Origin: Actinobacteria bacterium UBA2184
GTDB lineage: Bacteria; Actinomycetota; Coriobacteriia; Anaerosomatales; Anaerosomataceae
Reading direction: 5' to 3'
Assembly (NCBI GenBank): GCA_002328745.1
Contig: DCVQ01000007.1
Location: 106,860 to 121,035 of the forward strand
Length of the DNA: 14,176 nt
Part shown: piece after piece, positions 1 to 7,209 of the stretch
How the letters are laid out: the number at the start of each line of letters is the position of its first letter
Numbering within the stretch: the first letter of the stretch is position 1
The notes under the pieces: model-generated
Told to the model about the DNA's origin: nothing
What the model saw: the letters and a program-made list of their open reading frames with translations, nothing else
Databases searched by the model: none
Made by a program: the position numbers and the translations under genes

Positions 1-464
1 TGACCGCCCTGGATAGCGAGCGTGACATGGTCCGCGGCCTTGACGCGGGTGCCGACGACTACGTGACGAAGCCCTTCGCGATGGCCGAGCTGCTGGCCCG
101 CGTTCGCGCGAACCTCAGGCGCGTCCGCGAGCGCGTGGTGCTTGAGAACGACACGATCATCGAGACGGGGGACCTCGTGATCGAGCCGGCCGAGCTCAGG
201 CTCACCGTTGCGGGCACGCCGACGCGGCTGCGCCTCAAGGAGTTCGGCCTGCTCGTGGCGCTGGCGTCGAACTCCGGAGGCCTGATGACCCGGCAGCGGC
301 TTGCCCGGGAGGTCTGGGGTTACGACTTCCTCCCCTCGTCCCGGACCATCGACGTGCACATCCGCAGGCTCCGCCAGGCGATCGAGGACCACTCGGCGTT
401 CGAGTACATCCACACGGTCCATGGCGCGGGCTACCGCTTCGACCCGCAGCCCCGTACACGATGA
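1..464 (+). CDS. OmpR/PhoB-family response regulator, C-terminal part (5' end outside window)
   Basis: This is the DNA-binding half of a two-component response regulator. The reading frame is open from base 3, so the gene starts before the window and 153 residues are visible. The first ~40 visible residues are the end of a receiver domain: a leading Thr-Ala, the GLDAGADDY stretch and the conserved lysine of TKPF that contacts the phosphorylation site. The phospho-acceptor aspartate lies outside the window. Residues ~55-150 form a winged-helix domain with LRLKEFGLL, the recognition-helix region SSRTIDVHIRRLRQ and the wing GAGYRF, all typical of the OmpR/PhoB class. Its stop overlaps the start of the sensor kinase gene by 4 bp (ATGA), so the two are almost certainly a cognate, translationally coupled pair. 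Sequence alone does not identify the signal; no pst or phoU genes are visible. Confidence 0.95.
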   Translation, partial: TALDSERDMVRGLDAGADDYVTKPFAMAELLARVRANLRRVRERVVLENDTIIETGDLVIEPAELRLTVAGTPTRLRLKEFGLLVALASNSGGLMTRQRLAREVWGYDFLPSSRTIDVHIRRLRQAIEDHSAFEYIHTVHGAGYRFDPQPRTR

Positions 465-2218
465 GCGGACTCGCCATGCCCCGCGGCTGGTCGTACCGGA
501 CGAGACTCGCCCTCGGGCTGGTGGGCCTCGTCACCGCGATCGCGGCCGTGTGGGCGTGGAGCCTGTTCGACCCGCTCTCCGACGTGATCACCGGCCAGCA
601 ACGCACCCATCTGCAGGGCATCGCACAGGCGGGCGCGCTGGCGCTCGAGGAGTCGGATCGGCCGATCACGGTGACCCTCGACACCCTCGTCGCCGACACC
701 GGGTTGCGCCTGACGGTCGTCGCTGCCGACGGGCGCGTCCTCGGCGACACCGAAGAAGACCCCGCGCAGATGGAGAACCACGGCGACCGCCCGGAGATCA
801 GGGCCGCCCTTCGCGGAGCGACCGGCGAGGACGTCCGGCTCTCGGAGACGCAAGGTCTCCAGCGCATGTATGTCGCGGTGCCGGCCCGCTACCAAGGCGA
901 GGCTGTCGCGCTTCGGGTCTCCGAGTCCCTCGGCAGCATCGAGGCGATCTCGGAGCGGGCGCGCACCACCGGCCTCGCCCTCCTCGCGATCACGGTCGCG
1001 CTCGCGCTGCTCGGCGCCTGGCGGCTCGCGCATGCCGCCGCGGGCCCGGTGGAGCGGCTCGCCGCGGCGGCCACGGCCATGGCCGATGGCGATCTCACCG
1101 CCCCGGTGCCCGCCGACGCCGAGGCGCTCGAACCGCTGTCCGACGCGCTCTCCCGCCTCCGCGAACAACTGCGTGGACGCATCGGCGAGCTCGAGCGGCA
1201 GCAGCAGACCCTGCGCCTCGCGCTGAACGGACTCACGGACGCGGTGATCCTGCTCGAGGGCGACCGCGTCTCCTTCGCCAACAGGGCGCTCGGCTCGCTC
1301 ACGAAGACGCCCCCGGTCGATGTCCGCGGCCGAACGATCGAGTCGCTCGGCCTGCCCGCCGCGGTCTCGGGCGCGATCCTTACCCACCAAGGCGCCACGC
1401 CCACGGCGATCGAGGTCGGCCCCGACCCCTTCCGGCGCTATCACCGCGTGCTCATCGTGCCCCTCTCGGGGTCAGGGACGTCGCACACACTGATAGTGGT
1501 GGCCGATGTCACCGAGCGCTCGCGGCTCGACGCGATGCGCCGTGACTTCGTCGCGAACGTGTCGCACGAGCTGAAGACGCCCACCGCGGGCATCCTGCTC
1601 CTTGCCGAGTCGGCAGAGCAGGCCGCGTCCGATGGCGACACGGCGCAGGCGCTCGCCTTCGTCGGGCAGATCCAGGCGGAAGCCGCGCGTCTGCGGAACA
1701 TGGTCATGGACCTGCTCGACCTCTCGCGCCTCGACTCCGCGCCGGAGCCCGGGACCGTCACCGACGTGCGCCGCAGCGTGGAGCTGGCGCTCGCCGGCCA
1801 CGGACGGGCGGCGCAGGAACGAGGGCTCGCCCTCAAGGCGGACCTCTCGGCGGTCGCCGGAGAGGACGTCGCGGTCGTCGCCGACACCACCGATGTCGCC
1901 ATCGCGCTCGACAACCTGCTCGCCAACGCCATCGCCTACACCGAGGCGGGCCGCGTGTCCGTGAGGGTGAGCGCCGACGATACGTCGGTGGAGATCGCCG
2001 TCGCCGATACCGGTGTCGGCATCCCGGCCTCGGACCTCGAGCGGGTGTTCGAGCGCTTCTACCGCGTCGACCGTTCTCGCTCCCGGGACAGCGGGGGGAC
2101 CGGGCTCGGCCTCTCGCTCGTCCGCCACGCCGTGGAGCGATGGGGCGGAACCGTCACGCTCGAGTCGCCGCCCGGTAAGGGCACCACCGCGATCCTCAGG
2201 CTTCGGCGGGCCCGCTGA
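461..2218 (+). CDS. PhoR-like membrane sensor histidine kinase (HAMP, PAS, HisKA, HATPase)
   Basis: A 585-residue sensor kinase, likely partner of the upstream regulator. A basic N-terminus is followed by a membrane helix (~14-36), an extracytoplasmic sensing region (~37-170), a second helix (~171-189), a HAMP linker (~190-243) and a PAS-like region (~250-350) that runs into VADVTERSRLD. The phospho-acceptor is H369 in VSHELKTP. The ATP-binding domain has its N box at DNLLANA (484-490), G1 at DTGVGI (516-521), an F-box region at FERFYRVDRSRS (530-541) and G2 at GGTGLGLS (545-552). All catalytic motifs are intact. The domain order and the DFVANVSHELKTP signature match PhoR-type kinases, but the ligand is unknown. 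The ATG at 461 is favoured because it gives a 4-bp ATGA overlap with the regulator stop. The last 23 bp overlap the convergent PAP2 gene. Confidence 0.95.
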   Translation: MSGLAMPRGWSYRTRLALGLVGLVTAIAAVWAWSLFDPLSDVITGQQRTHLQGIAQAGALALEESDRPITVTLDTLVADTGLRLTVVAADGRVLGDTEEDPAQMENHGDRPEIRAALRGATGEDVRLSETQGLQRMYVAVPARYQGEAVALRVSESLGSIEAISERARTTGLALLAITVALALLGAWRLAHAAAGPVERLAAAATAMADGDLTAPVPADAEALEPLSDALSRLREQLRGRIGELERQQQTLRLALNGLTDAVILLEGDRVSFANRALGSLTKTPPVDVRGRTIESLGLPAAVSGAILTHQGATPTAIEVGPDPFRRYHRVLIVPLSGSGTSHTLIVVADVTERSRLDAMRRDFVANVSHELKTPTAGILLLAESAEQAASDGDTAQALAFVGQIQAEAARLRNMVMDLLDLSRLDSAPEPGTVTDVRRSVELALAGHGRAAQERGLALKADLSAVAGEDVAVVADTTDVAIALDNLLANAIAYTEAGRVSVRVSADDTSVEIAVADTGVGIPASDLERVFERFYRVDRSRSRDSGGTGLGLSLVRHAVERWGGTVTLESPPGKGTTAILRLRRAR

Positions 2219-2894
2219 CCTCGTCGTCCTCCGGCCGACCTGCGGCCCAGCGCGCGCCGACCAGCACGACGAACGCCACCCACGCGATGCCGAGCAGCCA
2301 TCCGCCGACGGCATCGTAGAAGAAGTGCACGCCGAGGTAGACGCGCGAAAGCGCGATGGCGCCCGCCGCCAACACGCACAGCACGAGACCGAGGAACGCC
2401 CGCTTCAGGCTCCTGCGATGCACCATCAGCAGGAAGCCCAGCATCGCGAAGTACACGAAGCTCGCCACCGCGTGCCCCGAGGGGAACGAGTACGACTCGA
2501 GCGAGGGGATGAGCGCGATCACGTCGGGCCGCTCGCGCATGAACACCAGCTTGAGCGCGTTGGCCACGCCCGCTCCGAGCAGCACCGCGAGCGTGAGCAT
2601 GATCGCCGTCGTCCGACGTCCCCGCACGAGGTAGACAAGCGCCGTGGCGGCCGTGATCGCCGCCATCGGCCAGAAGCTCCCGACCCAGGTCGCGAACTTC
2701 GCGAACGGCACGAGACCCGGCAGGTCGATCGACCTGATCGCTGCCGACGCGGCCTCATCGAGTTCCACGAACGCCGGGATCGCGAGCAGCATCACGCCGA
2801 GCGCCACGAAACCCGCAAGCCCCGCGCCCACGACTATGACCAGCGCGCCTGCCCGCGGGTCCCTGCGCCAGCTCTCCTGTCGGCCAGGAAGCAT
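2196..2894 (-). CDS. PAP2-family membrane phosphatase
   Basis: A 232-residue integral membrane phosphatase of the PAP2/acid phosphatase superfamily, members of which dephosphorylate phosphatidic acid, phosphatidylglycerophosphate or undecaprenyl pyrophosphate. All three signature motifs are present and intact: K115-x6-R122-P123 (KLVFMRERP), P138-S-G-H141, and S183-R184-x5-H190-x3-D194. H190 should be the nucleophile and H141 the proton donor. About five or six hydrophobic helices are visible (~16-40, 70-90, 96-118, 144-158, 166-185, 195-214), followed by an acidic tail. The ATG start lies 1 base after the stop of the pyrophosphatase gene, so translation is probably coupled to it. The 3' end runs 23 bp into the convergent kinase gene. 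Substrate cannot be told from sequence; undecaprenyl pyrophosphate recycling is one possibility. Confidence 0.92.
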   Translation of the reverse strand: MLPGRQESWRRDPRAGALVIVVGAGLAGFVALGVMLLAIPAFVELDEAASAAIRSIDLPGLVPFAKFATWVGSFWPMAAITAATALVYLVRGRRTTAIMLTLAVLLGAGVANALKLVFMRERPDVIALIPSLESYSFPSGHAVASFVYFAMLGFLLMVHRRSLKRAFLGLVLCVLAAGAIALSRVYLGVHFFYDAVGGWLLGIAWVAFVVLVGARWAAGRPEDDEVSGPAEA

Positions 2895-2895
2895 G

Positions 2896-4524
2896 TCAGC
2901 CTCCCGCCGCTTCGAGCAGCCGTCCCGCGATCTGCTTCTTGCGGGAGAGCACGCCGTCCATCCACGCCGGCCCGTCGGCGAGGCTCACGCCCAACGCGCG
3001 CTCGGCCACCCGCGTCTTCCCGGTGGCGAGCACGTGGCTGCCCTCCAGCACGACGTCGGTCACGAGCAGCAGCGCCAGATCGAAGCCGCGGGCCGCGCGC
3101 AGCCCGTCGAGCGCCGCGGTGAGCTCTCCGACGCGGTCGAGGTAGGCCGAGGCGTCCACCGTCTCGACCTGTGCGACGCCGATCGACAGGTCGCCGACGC
3201 GATACTCCTTGAGGTCGGCCGCCACCGCCTCGGCCGCCGAGAACGAGACCCGCGCGGTGCGGGCGCGGAACATCTCGAGGCCGAACTCGATCGGATCCAC
3301 CCCCACGATGCCCCCCAGGCGCGCCGCAGTCTCGCGGTCGGTGTCCGTGGTCGTGGGCGACTTGAGCAGCACGGTGTCGGAGAGCACGGCCGAGAGCAGC
3401 ACGCCGGCCATGCCCGCGGGCGGCGTCACGCCGAGCTCGCGGTAGCGCTCCGCCACGATGGTGGCCGTGGAGCCGACCGGCAGGTTGAGGAAGAGGATCG
3501 GCGCGACGGTCTGGATGTCGCCGACGCGGTGGTGATCGACGATCTCGACCACCGCGGCGTCCTCCACCCCCGGGGCCGACTGGGACACTTCGTTGTGATC
3601 GAGAAGCACCACGCGCCGCCGGTAGCCACGGGCGAGGTTGGTGCGCGTGAGGATGCCCAGCAAGCGCCCGGCGTCGTCGACGACGAGCGCTTCGCGTTGC
3701 GCGCTGTCCATCAGGTCCTCGGCCACCTCGGCAAGCAACGCGTCGGGGCCCACCACAAGCGGGCTCGCCTCCATCACGCCGCCGATCTCGTGCCCGAGGT
3801 TCACGAGCCGGGCCGTCGCGTAGGTGTCGTGCGGGCTGGTGACGACCGCCGCGCCCCGCTCGCGGGCGAGCGAGAGCACCTCGTCGTCCGGGACGGCCCC
3901 GCCGGTCACGACGACGCACGCGGCGCCGGCCTCGATCGCGCGCGGCTGCGTGCGGCGCCGGTCGCCCACGATCAGCGTGTCGCCCGGCGTGATGTACGAG
4001 ACCATCGTCTCGGGCTCCATCGCCCCGATGAGCACGTGGCCCGTGAGCTCGAGCGCGGGGTCGCCCACGACGACCGACCCGTCGAGGACCGATGCCACAC
4101 GGCCGGCGGTGGTCGGCCTGGACTGGAAGCCGCGGACCTCGGTCTCGGCCATGTACAGCTCGGCGAGGATGGTCTGATTGATGAGGCCCCGCGCCACGCC
4201 GTCGGCCGAGACCACCGGCAGGGCGCGAACGCCGTGCTCGCGCATCAGGCGGCCCGCATGGAGGAGGTTGTCCTCCGGGCGCACGGTGACGACGTCTTCG
4301 GACATCGCGTCCCGCACGCGCGTGCGCACGTGCGCTATCTCGTCGGGCAGGTCCACGTCGAAGCGCTCGAAGACCCATGCGGTCTCGGGCGGCACCGGCC
4401 CGAGCCGCGCGGGCACGTAGACGTCGTCGGGGTCCGTGACGTTCTTCAGGTGCGCGTACGCCACCGCCGAGCAGATCGAGTCGTTATCCGGGTTGCGGTG
4501 CCCGAACACGAGGATCGGTCCCAT
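2896..4524 (-). CDS. Family II Mn-dependent inorganic pyrophosphatase with CBS and DRTGG domains
   Basis: A 542-residue cytoplasmic pyrophosphatase (PPi to 2 Pi), larger than the ~310-residue basic family II enzyme because regulatory domains interrupt the DHH catalytic domain. N-terminal metal-binding motif GHRNPDND gives H9, D13 and D15. CBS1 spans ~68-125, a DRTGG-like domain ~135-245 and CBS2 ~246-300. The DHH domain then resumes with D309-H-N and D330-H-H. The C-terminal DHHA2 domain ends with the substrate-binding motif SRKKQ (527-531). The architecture matches the CBS-DRTGG pyrophosphatases of clostridia and other anaerobes, which are known to respond to adenine nucleotides (AMP/ADP inhibit; ATP and diadenosine polyphosphates can activate). 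The ATG at 4524 has AGAGG 6 nt upstream. It follows the pcrA stop by 25 bp and touches the PAP2 start. Confidence 0.95.
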   Translation of the reverse strand: MGPILVFGHRNPDNDSICSAVAYAHLKNVTDPDDVYVPARLGPVPPETAWVFERFDVDLPDEIAHVRTRVRDAMSEDVVTVRPEDNLLHAGRLMREHGVRALPVVSADGVARGLINQTILAELYMAETEVRGFQSRPTTAGRVASVLDGSVVVGDPALELTGHVLIGAMEPETMVSYITPGDTLIVGDRRRTQPRAIEAGAACVVVTGGAVPDDEVLSLARERGAAVVTSPHDTYATARLVNLGHEIGGVMEASPLVVGPDALLAEVAEDLMDSAQREALVVDDAGRLLGILTRTNLARGYRRRVVLLDHNEVSQSAPGVEDAAVVEIVDHHRVGDIQTVAPILFLNLPVGSTATIVAERYRELGVTPPAGMAGVLLSAVLSDTVLLKSPTTTDTDRETAARLGGIVGVDPIEFGLEMFRARTARVSFSAAEAVAADLKEYRVGDLSIGVAQVETVDASAYLDRVGELTAALDGLRAARGFDLALLLVTDVVLEGSHVLATGKTRVAERALGVSLADGPAWMDGVLSRKKQIAGRLLEAAGG

Positions 4525-4549
4525 GGTCAGCCTCTCGCCTCCACCGCGG

Positions 4550-6793
4550 TCAGCCCTCGACTTTCCGTATCGGAGCGTACCCCAGAAGCAGGTTCTTCGT
4601 CCCGCCCGAGCCGAAGGTCACGGTCACCTTGTCGCCCGAGACCGCCTGCACGACGCCGCGGCCGAACACGCGATGATCGACGACATCGCCGGGGGCGAGC
4701 ACGAGCTTCGCCTCGGGCACGCGCTCCCTGGGGCGCCCGGAGCCGAACACGCGGCCCTCGCCCGCAGCGGGCGCCGCCGGGCGTTCCGAGCCCCACCGCA
4801 CCGACCCGCCGCGGTCCCCCCTGCCCCGTCCGGGCGCTGCGCCGCCGAAACCGGCGGACCCGACACCCTCGGCGCGCACGTGCTCGTCGGGGATCTCGCC
4901 GATGAACCGGCTGGGCGGGTTGTACTGCGTCTGGCCGAAGAGCATGCGGCTCGACGCGTGCATGAGGTAGAGCCGCTCCCGCGCGCGGGTGATCCCCACG
5001 TAGCACAGGCGCCGCTCCTCCTCGAGGCCCTTGGGATCGAACAGGGCGCTCGAGTGCGGGAACACCATGTCCTCCATGCCGAGCAGGAACACCACGGGGA
5101 ACTCGAGCCCCTTGGCGGCATGAAGCGTCATCAGCGTGACCGCCCGATCGTCCTCGGCCACCTCGTCGAGGTCGGTGCGGAGCGCGACCCACTCGAGCAG
5201 CGCGTCGAGGTTGCGGAACTCCTCTTCGGGGTGCTGGGCGTCGTACTCCTCCACCACGCCGAAGAACTCGCGGATGTTCTCGACCCTGCCGAGCGACTCG
5301 CGCGTGCTCTCCGCCTCGAGCGTGCCCATCAGCCCCGAGCACGCGACGATCTCCTCTACGTGCTCCCGGAGCGATCCGGCCGCAACCGCGCGGGCCGCCG
5401 CAAGGTCCTCCGCGAGCGCCGACACGCGCTTGGAGGGGGCCGAGGCGAGCCAGCCCTCGCCTGCGGCGCGCGCGATGGCCTCGGCGAGCGTGATGCCCTC
5501 CGCGATGGCGTGTGCGCGCAGGGTGTCGATGGTGGTCTTGCCGATGCCCTGGCGCTTCTCCAGCACGCGGGCGAGCGACTGCACGTCGGCGGGATTCACG
5601 GTGGCGCGCAGCCACGCCATCACGTCCTTGATCTCGGCACGCTCGAAGAAGCGCGTGCCGCCGACGAGCCGGTACGGCACGCCTGCGCGGAGGAACATGT
5701 CCTCCACCACACGCGACTGCGCGTTGGTGCGGTAGAAGACCGCGAAGTCGGCGTACGAGCGGTGCTCGTCCCGCAGCAGCCGCTCCACCTCCTCGGCGGC
5801 GAACCGCGCCTCGTCGCGCTCGTCGGTGGCGCAGTAGCGGACGATCGCCTCGCCGCCGGCGTTCGCGGTCCACAGCGTCTTGGGCTTGCGGCCGCTGTTG
5901 TTGGCCACGACGGCGTTGGCCGCCGCGAGGATCGTCTCGGTGGAGCGGTAGTTCTGCTCGAGGCGGATGACGGCCGCATCGGGGTAGTCGCGCTCGAACT
6001 CGAGGATGTTGGAGATATCGGCGCCGCGCCACGAGTAGATGGACTGGTCGTCGTCGCCGACCACCATGAGGTTGCGATCGCGCGCGGCGAGCATGTTCAC
6101 GATCGAGTACTGCGCGTGGTTGGTGTCCTGGTACTCGTCCACCAGCACGTAGCGGAAGCGGTCCTGGTAGAACTCGAGCACCTCGGGGTGCTCTCGCAGC
6201 AGCCGGGCCGCGTTCACCAGCAGGTCGTCGAAGTCCATCGCATTGGCGTCGCGCAGGCGCTGCTGGTAGAGCGCGTAGACTCTCGCCGCCAGCTTCTCGG
6301 GCGGGATGGTGGCGCGCGACGCGTACTCCGCCGGGCCGAGCAGCTCGTTCTTCGCCGAGGAGATGCGGTTGGCGAACATCTTGGGCGGGTGGGCCTTCGG
6401 ATCGTAGTCCAGCTCGGCCAGCACCGCGTTGAGCAGCCGGCGGGTGTCGTCCTCGTCGTAGATGGTGAACGACCGCGTGTACCCGAGACGGGCGCCGTCC
6501 GCGCGCAGCAGACGGACGCAGAACGCGTGGAACGTGGAGACCCACATCGGCCGGGCCGACGGGCCGATGAGCCCCTCGAGTCGCTCGCGCATCTCACCCG
6601 CGGCCTTGTTGGTGAAGGTGATCGCGAGGATGCTCGCCGGCGAGACGCCCTTGTCGCGCACGAGGTGCGCGATCCGGTACGTGAGCACGCGCGTCTTGCC
6701 GCTGCCTGCGCCTGCAAGCACGAGCAGCGGGCCTTCGGTGGTGGTCACGGCGTCACGCTGCGCCGGATTGAGGTCGTGGAGGTCGAGAGTCAT
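4550..6793 (-). CDS. pcrA: ATP-dependent DNA helicase of the PcrA/UvrD family
   Basis: A 747-residue superfamily 1A 3'-5' DNA helicase used in excision repair, plasmid replication and clearing protein from DNA. Motifs in order: Walker A AGAGSGKT (27-34), Ia around TFTNKAAGEM (59-68), Walker B/motif II VDEYQDTN (218-225), motif III GDDDQSIYSWRG (246-257), motif IV LEQNYRST (278-285), then LMTLHAAKGLEF (motif V) and YVGITRAR (motif VI). A low-complexity Gly/Arg linker leads to a C-terminal Tudor-like domain (GDVVDHRVFGRGVV ... APIRKV), the part that binds RNA polymerase in PcrA/UvrD. The frame is open up to 6973, but the ATG at 6793 fits the family N-terminus (LNPAQRDAV) and avoids overlapping the upstream zinc-ribbon gene. 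No good Shine-Dalgarno precedes this ATG; see the leaderless-start finding. Confidence 0.96.
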   Translation of the reverse strand: MTLDLHDLNPAQRDAVTTTEGPLLVLAGAGSGKTRVLTYRIAHLVRDKGVSPASILAITFTNKAAGEMRERLEGLIGPSARPMWVSTFHAFCVRLLRADGARLGYTRSFTIYDEDDTRRLLNAVLAELDYDPKAHPPKMFANRISSAKNELLGPAEYASRATIPPEKLAARVYALYQQRLRDANAMDFDDLLVNAARLLREHPEVLEFYQDRFRYVLVDEYQDTNHAQYSIVNMLAARDRNLMVVGDDDQSIYSWRGADISNILEFERDYPDAAVIRLEQNYRSTETILAAANAVVANNSGRKPKTLWTANAGGEAIVRYCATDERDEARFAAEEVERLLRDEHRSYADFAVFYRTNAQSRVVEDMFLRAGVPYRLVGGTRFFERAEIKDVMAWLRATVNPADVQSLARVLEKRQGIGKTTIDTLRAHAIAEGITLAEAIARAAGEGWLASAPSKRVSALAEDLAAARAVAAGSLREHVEEIVACSGLMGTLEAESTRESLGRVENIREFFGVVEEYDAQHPEEEFRNLDALLEWVALRTDLDEVAEDDRAVTLMTLHAAKGLEFPVVFLLGMEDMVFPHSSALFDPKGLEEERRLCYVGITRARERLYLMHASSRMLFGQTQYNPPSRFIGEIPDEHVRAEGVGSAGFGGAAPGRGRGDRGGSVRWGSERPAAPAAGEGRVFGSGRPRERVPEAKLVLAPGDVVDHRVFGRGVVQAVSGDKVTVTFGSGGTKNLLLGYAPIRKVEG

Positions 6794-6801
6794 GGGTGAA
6801 C

Positions 6802-6807
6802 AGTGTA
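6802..6807 (-). promoter_or_regulatory. pcrA: Possible -10 element directly upstream of the pcrA start
   Basis: TACACT on the minus strand (TANNNT type) ends 8 nt before the pcrA ATG at 6793-6791, and the ATG lacks a Shine-Dalgarno. This spacing would place transcription start at or next to the A of the ATG, giving a leaderless mRNA. No convincing -35 is seen. Weak evidence. Confidence 0.25.
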
Positions 6808-6843
6808 CCCCGCGAAACGCCCGGGATGAAGCGAAGGTACGCG

Positions 6844-7050
6844 CTACCGCACGAACTTGATCATAGTGAAGCTGGATCCCTCGCCGAACTTGAGGCAGGA
6901 GTCGTGCATCACGGTACGCTCGCCGCGGATGATCTGCGTGTTGCCACACCTCTCGCACACCGGCCCCTCGCACTCCTTGCAGTAGCCGAGGCGCTGCTGG
7001 CCCTCCGAGCCACAGTGCGCGCAGATCCTATGCATGGCCGAGTCGGCCAC
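6844..7050 (-). CDS. Small two-site zinc-binding protein of unknown function
   Basis: A 68-residue protein with seven cysteines and a histidine arranged as two metal sites: C10-x2-C13, C24-x2-C27, C32-x2-C35 and H49-x2-C52. The pattern resembles compact cross-brace or B-box-like zinc folds. There is no membrane segment and no signal peptide. The start is GTG at 7050, chosen because GAGAGG/GGAG lies just upstream; an ATG at 7035 (63 residues) has no ribosome site. The gene ends 50 bp before pcrA on the same strand and may be its first operon member. I do not recognise a named family. The dense CxxC pairs and the ribosome site argue that it is real and not a shadow of anything else; no other credible gene overlaps it. 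Confidence 0.7.
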   Translation of the reverse strand: MADSAMHRICAHCGSEGQQRLGYCKECEGPVCERCGNTQIIRGERTVMHDSCLKFGEGSSFTMIKFVR

Positions 7051-7053
7051 GTT

Positions 7054-7064
7054 CTCCGCCTCTC
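7054..7064 (-). promoter_or_regulatory. Ribosome binding site deciding the GTG start of the zinc-ribbon gene
   Basis: On the minus strand GAGAGG (7064-7059) and GGAG (7057-7054) precede the GTG at 7050 at 8 and 3 nt. The alternative in-frame ATG at 7035 has nothing comparable, so the GTG is preferred. Confidence 0.55.
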
Positions 7065-7118
7065 ATCGAGCGTGCCGCCTCGGGGCACCGGGCCCCGGGC
7101 GGTCACCCGCCTGTCGCG

Positions 7119-7147
7119 ATTGTCCCACTGCTATGAAGACGCATCAA
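7119..7147 (-). promoter_or_regulatory. Candidate promoter for the zinc-ribbon/pcrA operon
   Basis: On the minus strand TTGATG (7147-7142; 4 of 6 to TTGACA) is separated by 17 nt from GACAAT (7124-7119; 4 of 6 to TATAAT). It lies about 70 nt upstream of the GTG at 7050 in an otherwise GC-rich stretch. The -35 overlaps one copy of a 6-bp direct repeat. Consensus match only. Confidence 0.3.
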
Positions 7148-7161
7148 GGTTGCCTAAGGTT
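7146..7161. repeat. AAGGTT direct repeat with a one-turn period (possible operator)
   Basis: AAGGTT occurs at 7146-7151 and again at 7156-7161, separated by GCCT, so the period is 10 bp and the copies lie on the same DNA face. OmpR/PhoB-type regulators bind tandem half-sites of about this size and spacing. The repeat sits at the edge of the candidate promoter upstream of the zinc-ribbon gene. Function is inference; a 6-bp repeat could arise by chance. Confidence 0.3.
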
Positions 7162-7209
7162 ACACCCTGTTGGGCGGTCGCTCTCGCCCGACGAACGGTC
7201 CATCCTCCC

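Noticed and set aside
2644..4905. Long plus-strand ORF of 753 codons opposite the pyrophosphatase and helicase genes
   Set aside because: It is the mirror of two well-conserved genes; its product is a His/Arg/Asp-rich string without domains, as expected from stop-poor antisense frames in high-GC DNA.
4436..6799. Long plus-strand ORF of 787 codons opposite pcrA
   Set aside because: Same reason: full antisense overlap with a helicase with intact motifs, no recognisable domain, biased composition.
6794..6973. N-terminal extension of pcrA by 60 residues
   Set aside because: It would overlap the zinc-ribbon gene in another frame, is unlike helicase N-termini, and the ATG at 6793 gives the standard family start.
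7081..7097. GC hairpin CGGGGC/GCCCCG upstream of the zinc-ribbon gene as a terminator
   Set aside because: Only 6 bp with no U-tract, and located in the likely 5' leader of a gene; such short GC hairpins are expected by chance here.
7172..7189. GGGCG/CGCCC hairpin after the DAHP synthase gene as a terminator
   Set aside because: Only a 5-bp stem with an 8-nt loop and no U-tract; too weak to call.
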